Positions 16,114-24,785 are shown, counted from the first letter of the stretch. The stretch: DNA of 33,203 bases from DAOPYE01 sp035352715 (GCA_035352715.1 DAOPYE010000022.1:1-33203), one strand, 5' to 3'. The notes: generated from the letters alone by a model not told the origin. Translations and numbers: made by a program.

Positions 16114-16944
16114 CTATCGCCCCAACTCAGCGGAGCGCAGCGCGGCGGCTTCGACGGCGCGGATCAGCACGGAGCGCAGCGCGCCGTCCTCCAGCGCTTT
16201 CAGCCCGGCGATGGTGGTGCCCCCCGGCGTGGTGACATCGTCCTTCAGCGCGGCGGGATGGCGCCCGGATTCCAGCATCAGCGCGGCGGAACCCATCAGG
16301 GTCTGGGCCGCAAGTTCGAGCGCCACCGCCTTGGGCAGTCCCTGGGCGACGCCGCCATCGGCGAGGGCTTCGATCATCAGGAAGACATAGGCGGGGCCGC
16401 TGCCGGAAAGGCCGGTCACGGCGTTCATCTGCTTTTCCTCCAGGGACAGGAAGCGTCCCAGGGGCAAGAAGATCGCGCGGGCCAGCTCGATGTGCGCGTC
16501 CTGCGCCAGGGCGCCCTTGCACGCCACGGTCATGCCCTTGCCGATGGCCGCGGGGGTGTTGGGCATCACGCGCACCACGGGGCATAGGCCGCCGGAGTGT
16601 TTTTCGAGAAACGCCGTGCCGAGCCCGGCGGCGATGCTGATGATCAGGGGCCGGTGCGCCAGGGCGCCCGCCTGTTCGAGCTTCTCCAGCAGATCGCCGA
16701 CGCTGTATGGTTTCACGGCCAACAGCAGCACGTCCGAATCGGAAACAGTCTTGGCGCTGCTGACGATATCGCCGCTTGTGCACGGAACACCCGTGGCCTC
16801 CGTGAAGGCGCGCGCGGCCTCGGGGCGCAGCTCCGTGGCCTGGATGCGCATGGCTTCGATGGCGCCGGACTGGACCAGTCCTTTCGCGATGGCGCGGCCC
16901 ATGTTGCCCGCGCCCAGGATGGCGATCTTGGTGTCTTTCAGCAT
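16114..16944 (-). CDS. proC: Pyrroline-5-carboxylate reductase
   Basis: A 276-aa NAD(P)-dependent reductase for the last step of proline synthesis. The Rossmann loop is ILGAGNMGRAIA (GAGNMG at 11-16). The C-terminal family signature is visible as VTGLSGSGPAYVFLMIEAL, with DDVTTPGGTTIAGL near the end. I choose ATG 16944 because GGGAG lies five bases upstream; a TTG at 16956 would place that ribosome site inside the gene. It is the last gene of the pgsA-DUF502-SDR-proC run, 47 bases after the SDR gene. Length is normal for ProC. Confidence 0.95.
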   Translation of the reverse strand: MLKDTKIAILGAGNMGRAIAKGLVQSGAIEAMRIQATELRPEAARAFTEATGVPCTSGDIVSSAKTVSDSDVLLLAVKPYSVGDLLEKLEQAGALAHRPLIISIAAGLGTAFLEKHSGGLCPVVRVMPNTPAAIGKGMTVACKGALAQDAHIELARAIFLPLGRFLSLEEKQMNAVTGLSGSGPAYVFLMIEALADGGVAQGLPKAVALELAAQTLMGSAALMLESGRHPAALKDDVTTPGGTTIAGLKALEDGALRSVLIRAVEAAALRSAELGR

Positions 16945-16991
16945 CCCTGCTCCCAACGTGATGAATGACCCTATGAAACCACGAATGGATT

Positions 16992-17720
16992 TCAGAAGAC
17001 GGCGGTGGCGCCGCCGTCGATGGGAATGATGGTGCCGGTGGTCCAGGCGCTTGCGTCCGAGAGCAGGTGCAGGGCCAGCTGGGCGATCTCCTCGGGGTGT
17101 CCCAGGCGCTGCATGGGGTTGACGCGGGAAAGGCGCGCCAGATCGCCCTGGGGATCGCGCGAGGCTTGCAGGCGTTCATCTACCATGGCCGTGTGCACGG
17201 GGCCGGGCGCAATGGCGTTGCAGCGGATGCCGCGATCCGCCCATTCCAGGGCCAGTGTGCGCGCGAGCATGTGGACGCCTGCTTTGGCGATTCCGTAGGC
17301 GGCAGAATCACCCAGGGCACGGATACCGATATTCGAGCCCACCAGCACGACGCTGCCGCCATCCTTCAGCAGAGGCCCGAGATGGTGGCACAACAGCCAG
17401 GGGCCGCGGAGATTCGCGGCGATCATGCGATCGAATTCCTCCACCGGCGTCGATATCACGCTGCCCGTGGCAAGCTGTCCGGCCGCGAGCAGCATGCCGT
17501 CGAGTCTTGGACAGTGACGGGCGAATTCGGCCACGGCCCAGTCGTTCGCGTGATCCAGGGCGACGATCTCGGTATCCGCAAGCGTCTCCGCAAGCGCCTC
17601 GGGCCTGCGTCCGATGAGGATGAGCTCTGCGCCTGCTTCATGGAAACAGCGCGCAGCCGAGCGCCCGATGCCACTGCCCGCGCCGGAGACAAGGATGCGT
17701 TTGCCTGCCAGCGGAGCCAT
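16992..17720 (-). CDS. Short-chain dehydrogenase/reductase (SDR), classical type
   Basis: A 242-aa classical SDR. The cofactor loop SGAGSGIG (12-19) replaces the more usual TGxxxGxG. Asn103 (AANLRG), Ser129 (VGSN), Tyr142 and Lys146 (YGIAK) complete the catalytic tetrad. The usual NNAG segment reads LAAG. The C-terminal IPIDGGATAVF is typical of FabG-like and sugar-alcohol dehydrogenases. AGGAGA precedes ATG 17720. It lies 13 bases after the DUF502 gene and 47 bases before proC. The substrate cannot be deduced; a FabG-like role is possible but no fatty-acid genes are adjacent. Confidence 0.85.
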   Translation of the reverse strand: MAPLAGKRILVSGAGSGIGRSAARCFHEAGAELILIGRRPEALAETLADTEIVALDHANDWAVAEFARHCPRLDGMLLAAGQLATGSVISTPVEEFDRMIAANLRGPWLLCHHLGPLLKDGGSVVLVGSNIGIRALGDSAAYGIAKAGVHMLARTLALEWADRGIRCNAIAPGPVHTAMVDERLQASRDPQGDLARLSRVNPMQRLGHPEEIAQLALHLLSDASAWTTGTIIPIDGGATAVF

Positions 17721-17733
17721 GGTTGTCTCCTGC

Positions 17734-18348
17734 CTATGACTCGGGTGTGGCAGATGGCGCGACGACGCCGCCCGAGACCGCCCAGGTGAGCGCCTGCTCA
17801 GGGCTGACGTCGATGGGGCGGATCTTCGAATTGGGAAGCATGATCACGTAGCCGGAGGTCGGATTGGGCGCGGTGGGGATGTAGACGGTGGTCATTGCCT
17901 CGCCGCCCTCCATGGCCCAGCTGCAGTCGCGGCGGGCCACGAAGCCCAGGGTGTAGGAGCCGGGCTGGGGCCATTCCACCAGCACCACCTCCTTGAAACT
18001 GCCGCCGCGCCCGTTTTGGATGGCGCTCATGAGCTGCTTGGTAGCGCCGTAGACGCCCTTCACCACGGGAATGCGCAGGATCAGATCATCCAGCCAGACC
18101 AGCAACTGCTGACCGATGAAGTTGCCCACCAGCAGGCCGACCAGGAAGAGCAGCAGCAGCGTCGCCAACGCCGAGAAGATGGCCAGCTCCCAGAACGCCG
18201 GGAGGGGCAGGTGCAGTCGGATGGAAGCCCAGGTGAGGGGCAGGCGGAAAATATCCACCAGTGTGCTGAAGATGACCTTCAGCAGCCAAGCCGTCACGAC
18301 GGCGGGCAGCAGGGTGATGAACCCGGCGATGAGGTAGCGGCGGATCAA
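17734..18348 (-). CDS. DUF502 family membrane protein
   Basis: A 204-aa protein starting at TTG 18348, which overlaps the pgsA stop as TTGA; GGAG lies about seven bases upstream. The N-terminus RRYLIAGFITLLPAVVTAWLL and a second hydrophobic stretch around 55-80 give two membrane helices. A soluble C-terminal part follows, with the family-like segments PVVKGVYGATKQL, VLVEWPQPGSYTLGFVA and TVYIPTAPNPTSGYV. This matches DUF502, a family of unknown function widespread in Proteobacteria, Acidobacteriota and plants. Coupling to pgsA hints at an envelope role, which is inference. Confidence 0.82.
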   Translation of the reverse strand: MIRRYLIAGFITLLPAVVTAWLLKVIFSTLVDIFRLPLTWASIRLHLPLPAFWELAIFSALATLLLLFLVGLLVGNFIGQQLLVWLDDLILRIPVVKGVYGATKQLMSAIQNGRGGSFKEVVLVEWPQPGSYTLGFVARRDCSWAMEGGEAMTTVYIPTAPNPTSGYVIMLPNSKIRPIDVSPEQALTWAVSGGVVAPSATPES

Positions 18349-19016
18349 CGGGGCTCCTCGTCGTTTCGATTTGTATCGGCGGTTTCACCCGTTAGCCGTC
18401 CGTGTCCGGTCAGGATGTCCGCGCCCAGGTGCTTCCAGAACTTCATCGTGTAGCTCACGGCGCTCCAGATGGCCAGGATCATGGCTGCCCAGAGCAGTAG
18501 CACGCCCATGCCCAGGAAGAAGCTGTAGGGGCGATTCAGTTGGATGAAGAACTCGAAGATACGGATCTTCGTCCAAATGAACAGCCAGGCGTCGAGCTTG
18601 GGGCCAAGGATCAGGCACGAGATGGAAGCGATCTGCGCCCCGAGCTTCCACTTGCCCAGGGGTTCGGCGGCGATGGTCAACCCTTCCTCGCTGGCGAGGC
18701 CGCGCAGGCCGGTGATGGCCATTTCGCGCGCGAGGATGATGAACACCATCCACGCTGGGGCGAGGTCCAGCTCGACCAGCGAGATCAGCGCGCCCGAGAC
18801 GAGCAGCTTATCGGCCAGGGGATCCAGCAGCTTGCCCAGCACCGTGACCTGCTTCCAGCGCCTAGCCAGGTAGCCGTCCAGAAGATCCGTGATGGACGCG
18901 GCCCAGAAGACCAGCACGCCGATGATTTCGTGATGCTGCACCCGCGTGAGCAGCACCACCACCAGGATGGGGACCATGAGGATGCGAGCGAGGGTGAGGG
19001 AATTCGGAACGTTCAT
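18345..19016 (-). CDS. pgsA: CDP-diacylglycerol-glycerol-3-phosphate 3-phosphatidyltransferase
   Basis: A 223-aa integral membrane enzyme that makes phosphatidylglycerophosphate, the precursor of phosphatidylglycerol and cardiolipin. The CDP-alcohol phosphotransferase motif D-x2-DG-x2-AR-x8-G-x3-D-x3-D is complete (Asp44, Asp47, Gly48, Ala51, Arg52, Gly61, Asp65, Asp69). The start NVPNSLTLARIL is typical of PgsA. Several further hydrophobic helices follow, and the C-terminus is longer than usual with a charged tail. It heads the operon with the DUF502, SDR and proC genes. Confidence 0.93.
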   Translation of the reverse strand: MNVPNSLTLARILMVPILVVVLLTRVQHHEIIGVLVFWAASITDLLDGYLARRWKQVTVLGKLLDPLADKLLVSGALISLVELDLAPAWMVFIILAREMAITGLRGLASEEGLTIAAEPLGKWKLGAQIASISCLILGPKLDAWLFIWTKIRIFEFFIQLNRPYSFFLGMGVLLLWAAMILAIWSAVSYTMKFWKHLGADILTGHGRLTGETADTNRNDEEPR

Positions 19017-19091
19017 AGGATCTTCCAGACTAGCATTCCAGCCACGGATTGAGGCGGATCCTTGCGGGGAATGGATGCGAACCTTCCAGGG

Positions 19092-19123
19092 GCGTTCGGC
19101 CGGATGCCGGAGGCCGGAAACGC
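19092..19123. terminator. Imperfect stem-loop after the YedF-like gene
   Basis: CGGCC (19097-19101) pairs with GGCCG (19112-19116). The stem extends outward through GCGTT and AAACGC with two single-base bulges. It lies about 16 bases past the stop of the minus-strand YedF-like gene and ahead of pgsA. No T-run follows, so a terminator role is only possible. Confidence 0.3.
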
Positions 19124-19138
19124 AGTGGCGCTGGGGGC

Positions 19139-19816
19139 TCAGCCGATGACGGTGATCTCGCCCCGCGCGAGCATGGCCTGCCAGGTTGCATCCTCAAGGA
19201 TCTCGAACGGCATATGGGATGGTGTGGGCGAAAGGCGGAGATAGGCCAGGCTTTCCTTCGATAATTTCACGGGCGTGCCCGCGTCGCGGAGCTGGGCCAA
19301 CTGCTCCAGGGCCATGGGATCCTGAAGCAGCTCCAGCGCCTCGTGGGCCAGCGCGATCCAGGGCGTGCTGGGATCGATGTGGCGCAGGACGCCCAACAGC
19401 AGGCGGCGCCCCAGCGCGCGGTCACCGGGCGAAAAGGCGCTCCGAAGCAGTAGCAGGGGCTTGGTTGGGGCTGTTGGGGCCGGTGGCGGCGCCTGCGATC
19501 CGGGTATCGGCTGGGGAATCGGTGCAAGGGCTGGCGGGGGAGGCGTCGGGAGCGCGGCGCTGTGGGAGGGGATCGACGGCGGGGCGACCGGGGCTTTGAG
19601 GGCGGCGATATCCAGCTGCCAATGGGAGCCGAGGGCGGTGGTGTTCGCGGTCCGTCCCTGGCGCTCCAGGTAACGCAGCACGTTGTGCAGCGTGGTCTCT
19701 CCGCCATCCAGATAGACGCGGATCGGCATCTCGGGATGGGATTCCAGCACTCGGTTCAGTTCCACCAAGGCCTGGGAAACCGTGACATCGAAGAGCTCAA
19801 GGGTCAGGATGTCCAT
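19139..19816 (-). CDS. YedF-like TusA/DsrE fusion lacking all cysteines
   Basis: A 225-aa protein I read as a diverged YedF. Residues 1-70 have the TusA/SirA pattern (hydrophobic strand, long helix, VYLDGGETTLHNVLRYLE, then WQLDI) but lack the N-terminal Cys-Pro motif. Residues 75-118 form a Pro/Ala linker. Residues 119-225 follow the YedF DsrE-like domain: LLLLRSAFSPGDRALGRRLL, a helix, then LRDAGTPVKLSKESLAYLRL, where the usual catalytic Cys is Ser189, and a closing helix and strand. There is no Cys anywhere in the protein, so sulfur transfer by persulfide is not expected. Only a weak ribosome site is visible. The family call rests on pattern, not on identity. Confidence 0.6.
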   Translation of the reverse strand: MDILTLELFDVTVSQALVELNRVLESHPEMPIRVYLDGGETTLHNVLRYLERQGRTANTTALGSHWQLDIAALKAPVAPPSIPSHSAALPTPPPPALAPIPQPIPGSQAPPPAPTAPTKPLLLLRSAFSPGDRALGRRLLLGVLRHIDPSTPWIALAHEALELLQDPMALEQLAQLRDAGTPVKLSKESLAYLRLSPTPSHMPFEILEDATWQAMLARGEITVIG

Positions 19817-19886
19817 GGCAAGTCACCGAAAGCAGGAAACGGATCCGTTGGGAGTATGGCGCGCTGAAATCCTGTATGGTAGCCCG

Positions 19887-20822
19887 ATGGATGTGGTGGC
19901 CCTGAAGGAATGGTTGCGTCTTGAATCCCAGGCGCTGGGGTTTGCCCGCGTGGGCTTTGCATCCTGCGAGCCGTTCGCATCCGAGGCGGGGCGCGTGGCG
20001 CGCTGGCTGGAGCAGCCGGGGGCGGGCTTCTTCCCCTATCTCCAGGCCGCCTCGCTGCTGGATCCCGCCGAGGTGATGGAGGGCGCGCGCACGGCCATGG
20101 TGGGCTTCTTCCCCTACGCCCGCCCGGAGGCGGTCCCGGGAAAGGCTCCGGGCAGCCTGAGAGTCAGCCGCTACCTCTGGGGCCGTGACTACCACATGAC
20201 GCTGAAGGGGCGCTTGAATCGGCTGGCCACCGCGGCCCAGGAACGCTGGCCGGATCTGCAGACGCGCATCTGCGTGGACACCGCGCCCCTGCTGGAACGG
20301 CAGATGGCGGTGCGCGCGGGCCTGGGCTGGCAGGGGCGCAACACCCTGCTGATCGCGGGCAAGGCCGGGTCCTGGGGCTTCCTGGGCGTGCTGCTGCTGA
20401 ATGTGGCGCTGGAACCGGATCCACCCTTTGTCGGCCATCACTGCGGCCAATGCCGGGCCTGCATCGACGCCTGTCCCAGCGGCGCGCTGACGGCGTTCCA
20501 GCTGGATCCCGGACGCTGCCTGACCACCTACACCGTTGAGACGGAAGCCGAACCGCCGGAATCGGTGGCGCTGGGCATCAAGGCCTCGGGCTGGGTGGGG
20601 GGCTGCGATGCGTGCCAGGAGGCCTGCCCCTGGAACCGTGCGCCGCTGTGGGGCGATCCGGGGCTATGGGGTGGTCCCAGCCCGATCCACACGCTTCCGG
20701 CGGAATCCATGGCGCTGAACACCGCCCAGTACCGGAAATTGACGCGCCAATCCGCCCTGCGGCGGGTGCGGCATCGGCACTGGCTGGCGAACGTGGCCCG
20801 GGCGCTGGGGAACACCCCCTGA
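19887..20822 (+). CDS. queG: Epoxyqueuosine reductase
   Basis: A 311-aa cobalamin- and Fe-S-dependent enzyme that reduces epoxyqueuosine to queuosine in the tRNA wobble base. VDTAPLLERQMAVRAGLGWQ carries the family catalytic Asp and the helix that follows; GRDYHMTLKGRL is an upstream signature. Two [4Fe-4S] clusters are given by CGQCRACIDACPSGAL and by CDACQEACPWN plus an additional Cys. I choose ATG 19887 because family similarity begins there; the open frame extends 35 codons upstream without it. No ribosome site is visible, and TATGGT lies six bases ahead, so the mRNA may be leaderless. Length is on the short side, with a reduced C-terminal HEAT-like tail. It runs divergently from the YedF-like gene. 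Confidence 0.92.
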   Translation: MDVVALKEWLRLESQALGFARVGFASCEPFASEAGRVARWLEQPGAGFFPYLQAASLLDPAEVMEGARTAMVGFFPYARPEAVPGKAPGSLRVSRYLWGRDYHMTLKGRLNRLATAAQERWPDLQTRICVDTAPLLERQMAVRAGLGWQGRNTLLIAGKAGSWGFLGVLLLNVALEPDPPFVGHHCGQCRACIDACPSGALTAFQLDPGRCLTTYTVETEAEPPESVALGIKASGWVGGCDACQEACPWNRAPLWGDPGLWGGPSPIHTLPAESMALNTAQYRKLTRQSALRRVRHRHWLANVARALGNTP

Positions 20823-20865
20823 CGGGGCCTCCATCCGTCCTCCTGGGCCGTTTCCGAAGTTTTCC

Positions 20866-20894
20866 TTGGATTCTGGGATGGGTTTCCCTATAAC
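20866..20894 (+). promoter_or_regulatory. Probable sigma70-type promoter of speA
   Basis: TTGGAT (20866-20871) and TATAAC (20889-20894) are separated by exactly 17 bases. The -10 box matches the consensus at 5 of 6 positions and the -35 box at its TTG core. The predicted start near 20901 gives a 5' leader of about 20 bases containing GGGAG ahead of the speA ATG. Confidence 0.6.
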
Positions 20895-20920
20895 GAGCTT
20901 TGCGATGGGAGACCCGGTAG

Positions 20921-22822
20921 ATGGCGATTAAGCACTTCACGATCCAGGATTCAGTGACGATGTACGGCGTGAAGGAATGGGGCAATGGCTTCTTCGGGAT
21001 CAATAGTCGTGGGCATCTGGAGGTCTATCCCACCCAGAATGAGAACCTCAGCTGCGATGTGTTCGAGGTCGTCCAGCACCTGAAGCAGAAGGGCATTCAA
21101 ACGCCGATCACCCTTCGCTTCCCCCAGATCCTGAACACCTGCGTGGTGGACCTGAACGAAGCCTTCCGCAAGGCCATGCGCGAATACTCCTATGAGGGCG
21201 ACTACCAGGGCGTCTTCCCCGTGAAGACGAACCAGCTCAAGGAAGTCGTCGATCAGATCGTGAAATCGGGCCATAAGTATCGCTACGGATTGGAAGCGGG
21301 CTCCAAGCCTGAGCTGATGATCGCGCTGTCCATGAACCTGCACCCCGAGGCGCTGGTCACCTGCAACGGCTACAAGGACGAGGCTTTCATCCGCATGGCC
21401 CTGCTGGCGCGCAAGGCCGGGCGCAATACGCTGATCACCGTGGAGAAGATGACGGAACTGCCGCTCATCCTGAAGGTGGCCAAGGAACTGAAGGTCGAGC
21501 CGCTATTGGGGCTGCGCTTCAAGCTGAACGCCATGGGCAGCGGCAAGTGGGAAGGCAGCGCGGGCGATCACGCGAAGTTCGGTCTGAACACGCAGGAAAT
21601 CCTGGAAGCGGTGGAAACCCTCGCCAAGCGCAACATGCTGGATTGCATCCAGGAACTGCACTTCCACATCGGCAGCCAGATCACGGATATCCGCAAGGTG
21701 AAGGTGGCCATGAAGGAGGCCACCCGCATGTACGCCAAGCTGCGCAAGCGCGGCGTGCCGCTCAACTACCTGAACGTGGGCGGCGGCCTGGCGGTGGACT
21801 ACGATGGCAGCCGCACGACCTTCAGCAGCTCCATGAACTACACGCTGCAAGAGTACGCGGCGGACGTGGTCTACACAGCCAAGGACATCTGCGCCCAGGA
21901 GCAGGTGCCCGTGCCCAATCTGCTGAGCGAATCGGGCCGCGCCATCACGGCCTATCACGCCATCACCGTGATGGACGTGGTGGGGCTCATCGATACGACC
22001 CACACGAAATACCACGTGGAGTTGACGGGCCAGGAGCCGCAGGTGCTCAAGGAGCTGGCCTACACGCGAGACAACATCTCCGTGAAGAACTTCTCCGAGA
22101 TGTACCACGACGCCATCACCCAGAAGGACGAGCTCATTACCATGTTCAACCTGGGCTACCTGGGTCTGGATGACCGCGCCAAGGGTGAGATCCTGTTCTG
22201 GGAGGTCTGCCGCAAGCTCTCACGCATCCTGAGCTACAAGAGCCTGAAGTACATCCCCGAGGAATTCCAGGATCTTAACAAGTCCCTGGCCGACAAGCTC
22301 ATCGCCAACTTCAGCGTCTTCCAGAGTACGCCGGATCTATGGGCCATTGATCAGCTCTTCCCCGTGCTGCCCATTCATCGCCTGAAGGAAAAGCCATCGC
22401 TGTCGGCGACCCTGTGCGATATCACCTGCGATAGCGACGGCAAGATCGACAAGTTCATCGACCTGAAGGATGTGCGCGACGAACTGCCGCTGCACGAGCC
22501 CAAGGCGGGCGAGCCCTACTATCTGGCCATCACGCTCACGGGCGCCTACCAGGACATCCTGGGCATGCGCCACAATCTGTTCGGCACCGTGGCCGAAGCG
22601 CATGTGGTGGTCTCCGAGGACGAGGACTTCCGCATCCAGCAGATCGTGCCCGCCCAGACCGTGGACGGCGTGCTGCGCAGCGTCCACTACAATCCCGATG
22701 AACTGGTGGAGGGTCCCACCAAGCGCCGTCGCACCAACGACACGCAGGCGGATGCCGCCGAAGCCCTGAAGGCCCTGCTCACGGAGCAGCGCAAGCTGCA
22801 CACATACCTGGACGTGAACTGA
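20921..22822 (+). CDS. speA: Biosynthetic arginine decarboxylase
   Basis: A 633-aa PLP enzyme of fold type III (alanine-racemase-like barrel) that converts arginine to agmatine for polyamine synthesis. Lys102 in FPVKTNQ binds PLP. HFHIGSQ, NVGGGLAVDYDG and SESGRAI are the classical barrel motifs, and LGYLGLDDRAKGEILFW and VLPIHRLKEKP mark the SpeA family insert and C-terminal domain. Length matches bacterial SpeA (about 630-660). GGGAG precedes the ATG and a good promoter lies at 20866-20894. No agmatinase or agmatine deiminase gene is in the window, so the downstream route is unknown. Confidence 0.96.
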   Translation: MAIKHFTIQDSVTMYGVKEWGNGFFGINSRGHLEVYPTQNENLSCDVFEVVQHLKQKGIQTPITLRFPQILNTCVVDLNEAFRKAMREYSYEGDYQGVFPVKTNQLKEVVDQIVKSGHKYRYGLEAGSKPELMIALSMNLHPEALVTCNGYKDEAFIRMALLARKAGRNTLITVEKMTELPLILKVAKELKVEPLLGLRFKLNAMGSGKWEGSAGDHAKFGLNTQEILEAVETLAKRNMLDCIQELHFHIGSQITDIRKVKVAMKEATRMYAKLRKRGVPLNYLNVGGGLAVDYDGSRTTFSSSMNYTLQEYAADVVYTAKDICAQEQVPVPNLLSESGRAITAYHAITVMDVVGLIDTTHTKYHVELTGQEPQVLKELAYTRDNISVKNFSEMYHDAITQKDELITMFNLGYLGLDDRAKGEILFWEVCRKLSRILSYKSLKYIPEEFQDLNKSLADKLIANFSVFQSTPDLWAIDQLFPVLPIHRLKEKPSLSATLCDITCDSDGKIDKFIDLKDVRDELPLHEPKAGEPYYLAITLTGAYQDILGMRHNLFGTVAEAHVVVSEDEDFRIQQIVPAQTVDGVLRSVHYNPDELVEGPTKRRRTNDTQADAAEALKALLTEQRKLHTYLDVN

Positions 22823-22838
22823 TCATCCACCGGCGGCA

Positions 22839-23030
22839 TCAGCGCTCGACGCCTCGAATGGGCATGTCTTCTTCCTCGTGCGGGAAATCCTCGTCGATCA
22901 ATTTGGTGGGATCGGGGAGCTGGTGTCCGTTCAGCTCGGGAACGGGCGCGCCGCGCCGCTCGATGCCAATGACCCGCTGACAGTCCTGCCGCCGATCGTT
23001 GCTGGTGGTTTGTCTGTGCTTATCCAACAT
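22839..23030 (-). CDS. Small hydrophilic protein of unknown function
   Basis: A 63-aa frame starting at ATG 23030, preceded by GGGGGTGG. It is highly charged, with a basic N-terminal half and an acidic segment DEDFPHEEED near the end. A single Cys and the stretch RRQDCQRVIGIERRG are visible. I recognise no family. It lies 61 bases downstream of the PilZ gene on the same strand and converges on speA with a 16-base gap. It could be a real small protein or a chance frame; the ribosome site and the tight fit between neighbours favour the former. Confidence 0.45.
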   Translation of the reverse strand: MLDKHRQTTSNDRRQDCQRVIGIERRGAPVPELNGHQLPDPTKLIDEDFPHEEEDMPIRGVER

Positions 23031-23091
23031 GGTCCACCCCCGTTTGCTTGGGGCCGTCCTTTGGGGCAGCACATGAAAGATAGGTCGATTT

Positions 23092-23466
23092 TTACTTGAT
23101 GCCGCTATGTCCGCGCAGTTCATCCTCCAGGTTTTCCGGGGTCTGCGCGTTGTACATCAGCAGGTTCTTCAGGTGGTTGTAGCTATCCAGGCCTTCCAGC
23201 TTGGTGAACTGGACGGCAAAGCCATCCGGCGTGTGGCGGATGATGACCCCTTGGGTGTCGATCCGAAGCTCGCCCCCGTCAGAGAGCGGGATCGATACGG
23301 TGCAATCGCTCTCCTCCTCCGGCGCGTGGTCGGATTTCAACAGGACGCCGCTCATGCTGAGATTGATGATCTCGGCGCCGAAGGGCTCCTGGCCCTCCAA
23401 GAGCACGATGGCCTGACGCCCGATGGGCAGGCGGGTGAAAATGCGGGGCTCGGACGGGATATTCAT
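23092..23466 (-). CDS. PilZ domain protein, probable c-di-GMP receptor
   Basis: A 124-aa single-domain protein. The two PilZ ligand motifs are present: RIFTR (RxxxR, 8-12) and NLSMSG (N-x-S-x-x-G). Beta-rich segments VSIPLSDGGELRIDTQGVII and GFAVQFTKL fit the PilZ barrel. It likely binds cyclic di-GMP in the cytoplasm and passes the signal to a partner, since it has no output domain of its own. A GGAG ribosome site precedes ATG 23466. It is divergent from glgC with a 104-base gap and upstream of the small acidic protein. Confidence 0.85.
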   Translation of the reverse strand: MNIPSEPRIFTRLPIGRQAIVLLEGQEPFGAEIINLSMSGVLLKSDHAPEEESDCTVSIPLSDGGELRIDTQGVIIRHTPDGFAVQFTKLEGLDSYNHLKNLLMYNAQTPENLEDELRGHSGIK

Positions 23467-23493
23467 CGCGGTCTCCTGCCTTCCGGATTATGG

Positions 23494-23533
23494 AGGACAA
23501 ATCCTGGATGGATCGCCCTAGAATCAATCCATC
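23494..23533 (+). promoter_or_regulatory. Candidate glgC promoter with an overlapping inverted repeat
   Basis: TAGAAT (23519-23524) is a 5 of 6 match to a -10 box; the best -35-like hexamer, AGGACA (23494-23499), is 19 bases away, which is long. The arms GATGGAT (23507-23513) and ATCCATC (23527-23533) flank the -10 box as a 7-bp inverted repeat and could be an operator. Seven-base arms can arise by chance. Confidence 0.3.
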
Positions 23534-23570
23534 GGCAAACAAGTCAAGTCGCTGAAACCAGGGAGAATCC

Positions 23571-24785
23571 ATGCAGGCCATCAACGACGTTCTGGCGGTC
23601 ATCCTCGGCGGAGGGCGCGGCGCCCGTTTGCACCCGCTCACGAAAATGCGTTCCAAGCCCGCCGTGCCCATCGCGGGCAAGTATCGCTTGATCGATATCC
23701 CCATCAGCAACTGCATCAATTCCGGAATCTTCCGCGTGCATCTGCTGACGCAGTACAACTCCGTCTCCCTGCATCGCCATATCTCGACGACGTACAAGTT
23801 CGACGCCTTCCACACGGGTTATGTGGAGATCCTCGCGGCCGAGCAGACGCCCAATAGCGAGCGCTGGTACGAAGGCACGGCGGACGCGGTGCGCAAGCAG
23901 CTCTTCCAGATCCAATCCGCGGGATCGGGCCATGTCCTGATCCTCTCCGGCGATCATCTGTATCGCATGGACTACGCGGCCATGCTGGATCAGCACATGG
24001 CGACGGGCGCGGATATCACGATCGCCGTGCAGCCGGTGGCCAAGGAGGATGCTTCGCGCTTCGGCGTACTGAAGCGGGCCGATGATGGACGCATCGTGGA
24101 CTTTCAGGAAAAGCCCACGGATCCTGCGGTGCTGGTGGATCTGGTGAGCCGGGACGATCCGGCCTTCCCCTTCATTGGATCCATGGGCATCTACCTGTTC
24201 CGCACGCGGGCGCTCATCGATCTGCTGACCGAGCATCCGGACTTCGACGACTTCGGCAGCGATGTGATCCCCCACGCCATCAACACGCGCTCGGTCCACG
24301 GCTACGACTTCAGCGGCTACTGGCGGGACATCGGCACGATCCGGTCCTTCTACGACGCGAACATGGAACTGACGATGCCGGACGCGCCCTTCAACTTCTA
24401 CGATGCGCGCCGTCCCATCTACACGAACTCGCGCTTCCTGCCCGGTACCATCGTGTCCGACAGTCGGCTGAAAGAGGCGCTGATCGCCGAAGGCGGTGTG
24501 ATCCAGCAGGCGGAGGTGATGCACTCCATCGTCGGTGTTCGTAGCCGCATCGGCGTCGGCAGCTTCGTGAAGGACAGCATCCTCATGGGCTCCGATTACT
24601 ACGACCGCGAATTCCAGGATGTGCCCATGGGCATTGGTGCCAACTGCCACATCGAGGGCGCCATCCTGGACAAGAACGTGCGGGTCGGCGATGGCGTGGT
24701 CATCAAGCCCTTCCCCCGCGGAACAGAGCTGGAGACGGAAACGCACGTGGTCCAGGATGGCATCGTGGTCATCCCCAAGGGCACC
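23571..24785 (+). CDS. glgC: Glucose-1-phosphate adenylyltransferase, 3' end lost in gap
   Basis: 405 residues are visible before the N run. The nucleotidyltransferase loop is LGGGRGARLHPLT, LSGDHLYRMDY carries the metal-binding Asp, and DFQEKPTDP and SGYWRDIGT are typical substrate-site segments. The C-terminal left-handed beta-helix begins around residue 290. The last visible residues GIVVIPKGT are usually within about 10-15 residues of the GlgC end, so little is missing. The enzyme makes ADP-glucose for glycogen synthesis and is usually allosterically controlled. GGGAG precedes the ATG. Apparent continuation of the frame across the Ns is an artefact. Confidence 0.94.
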
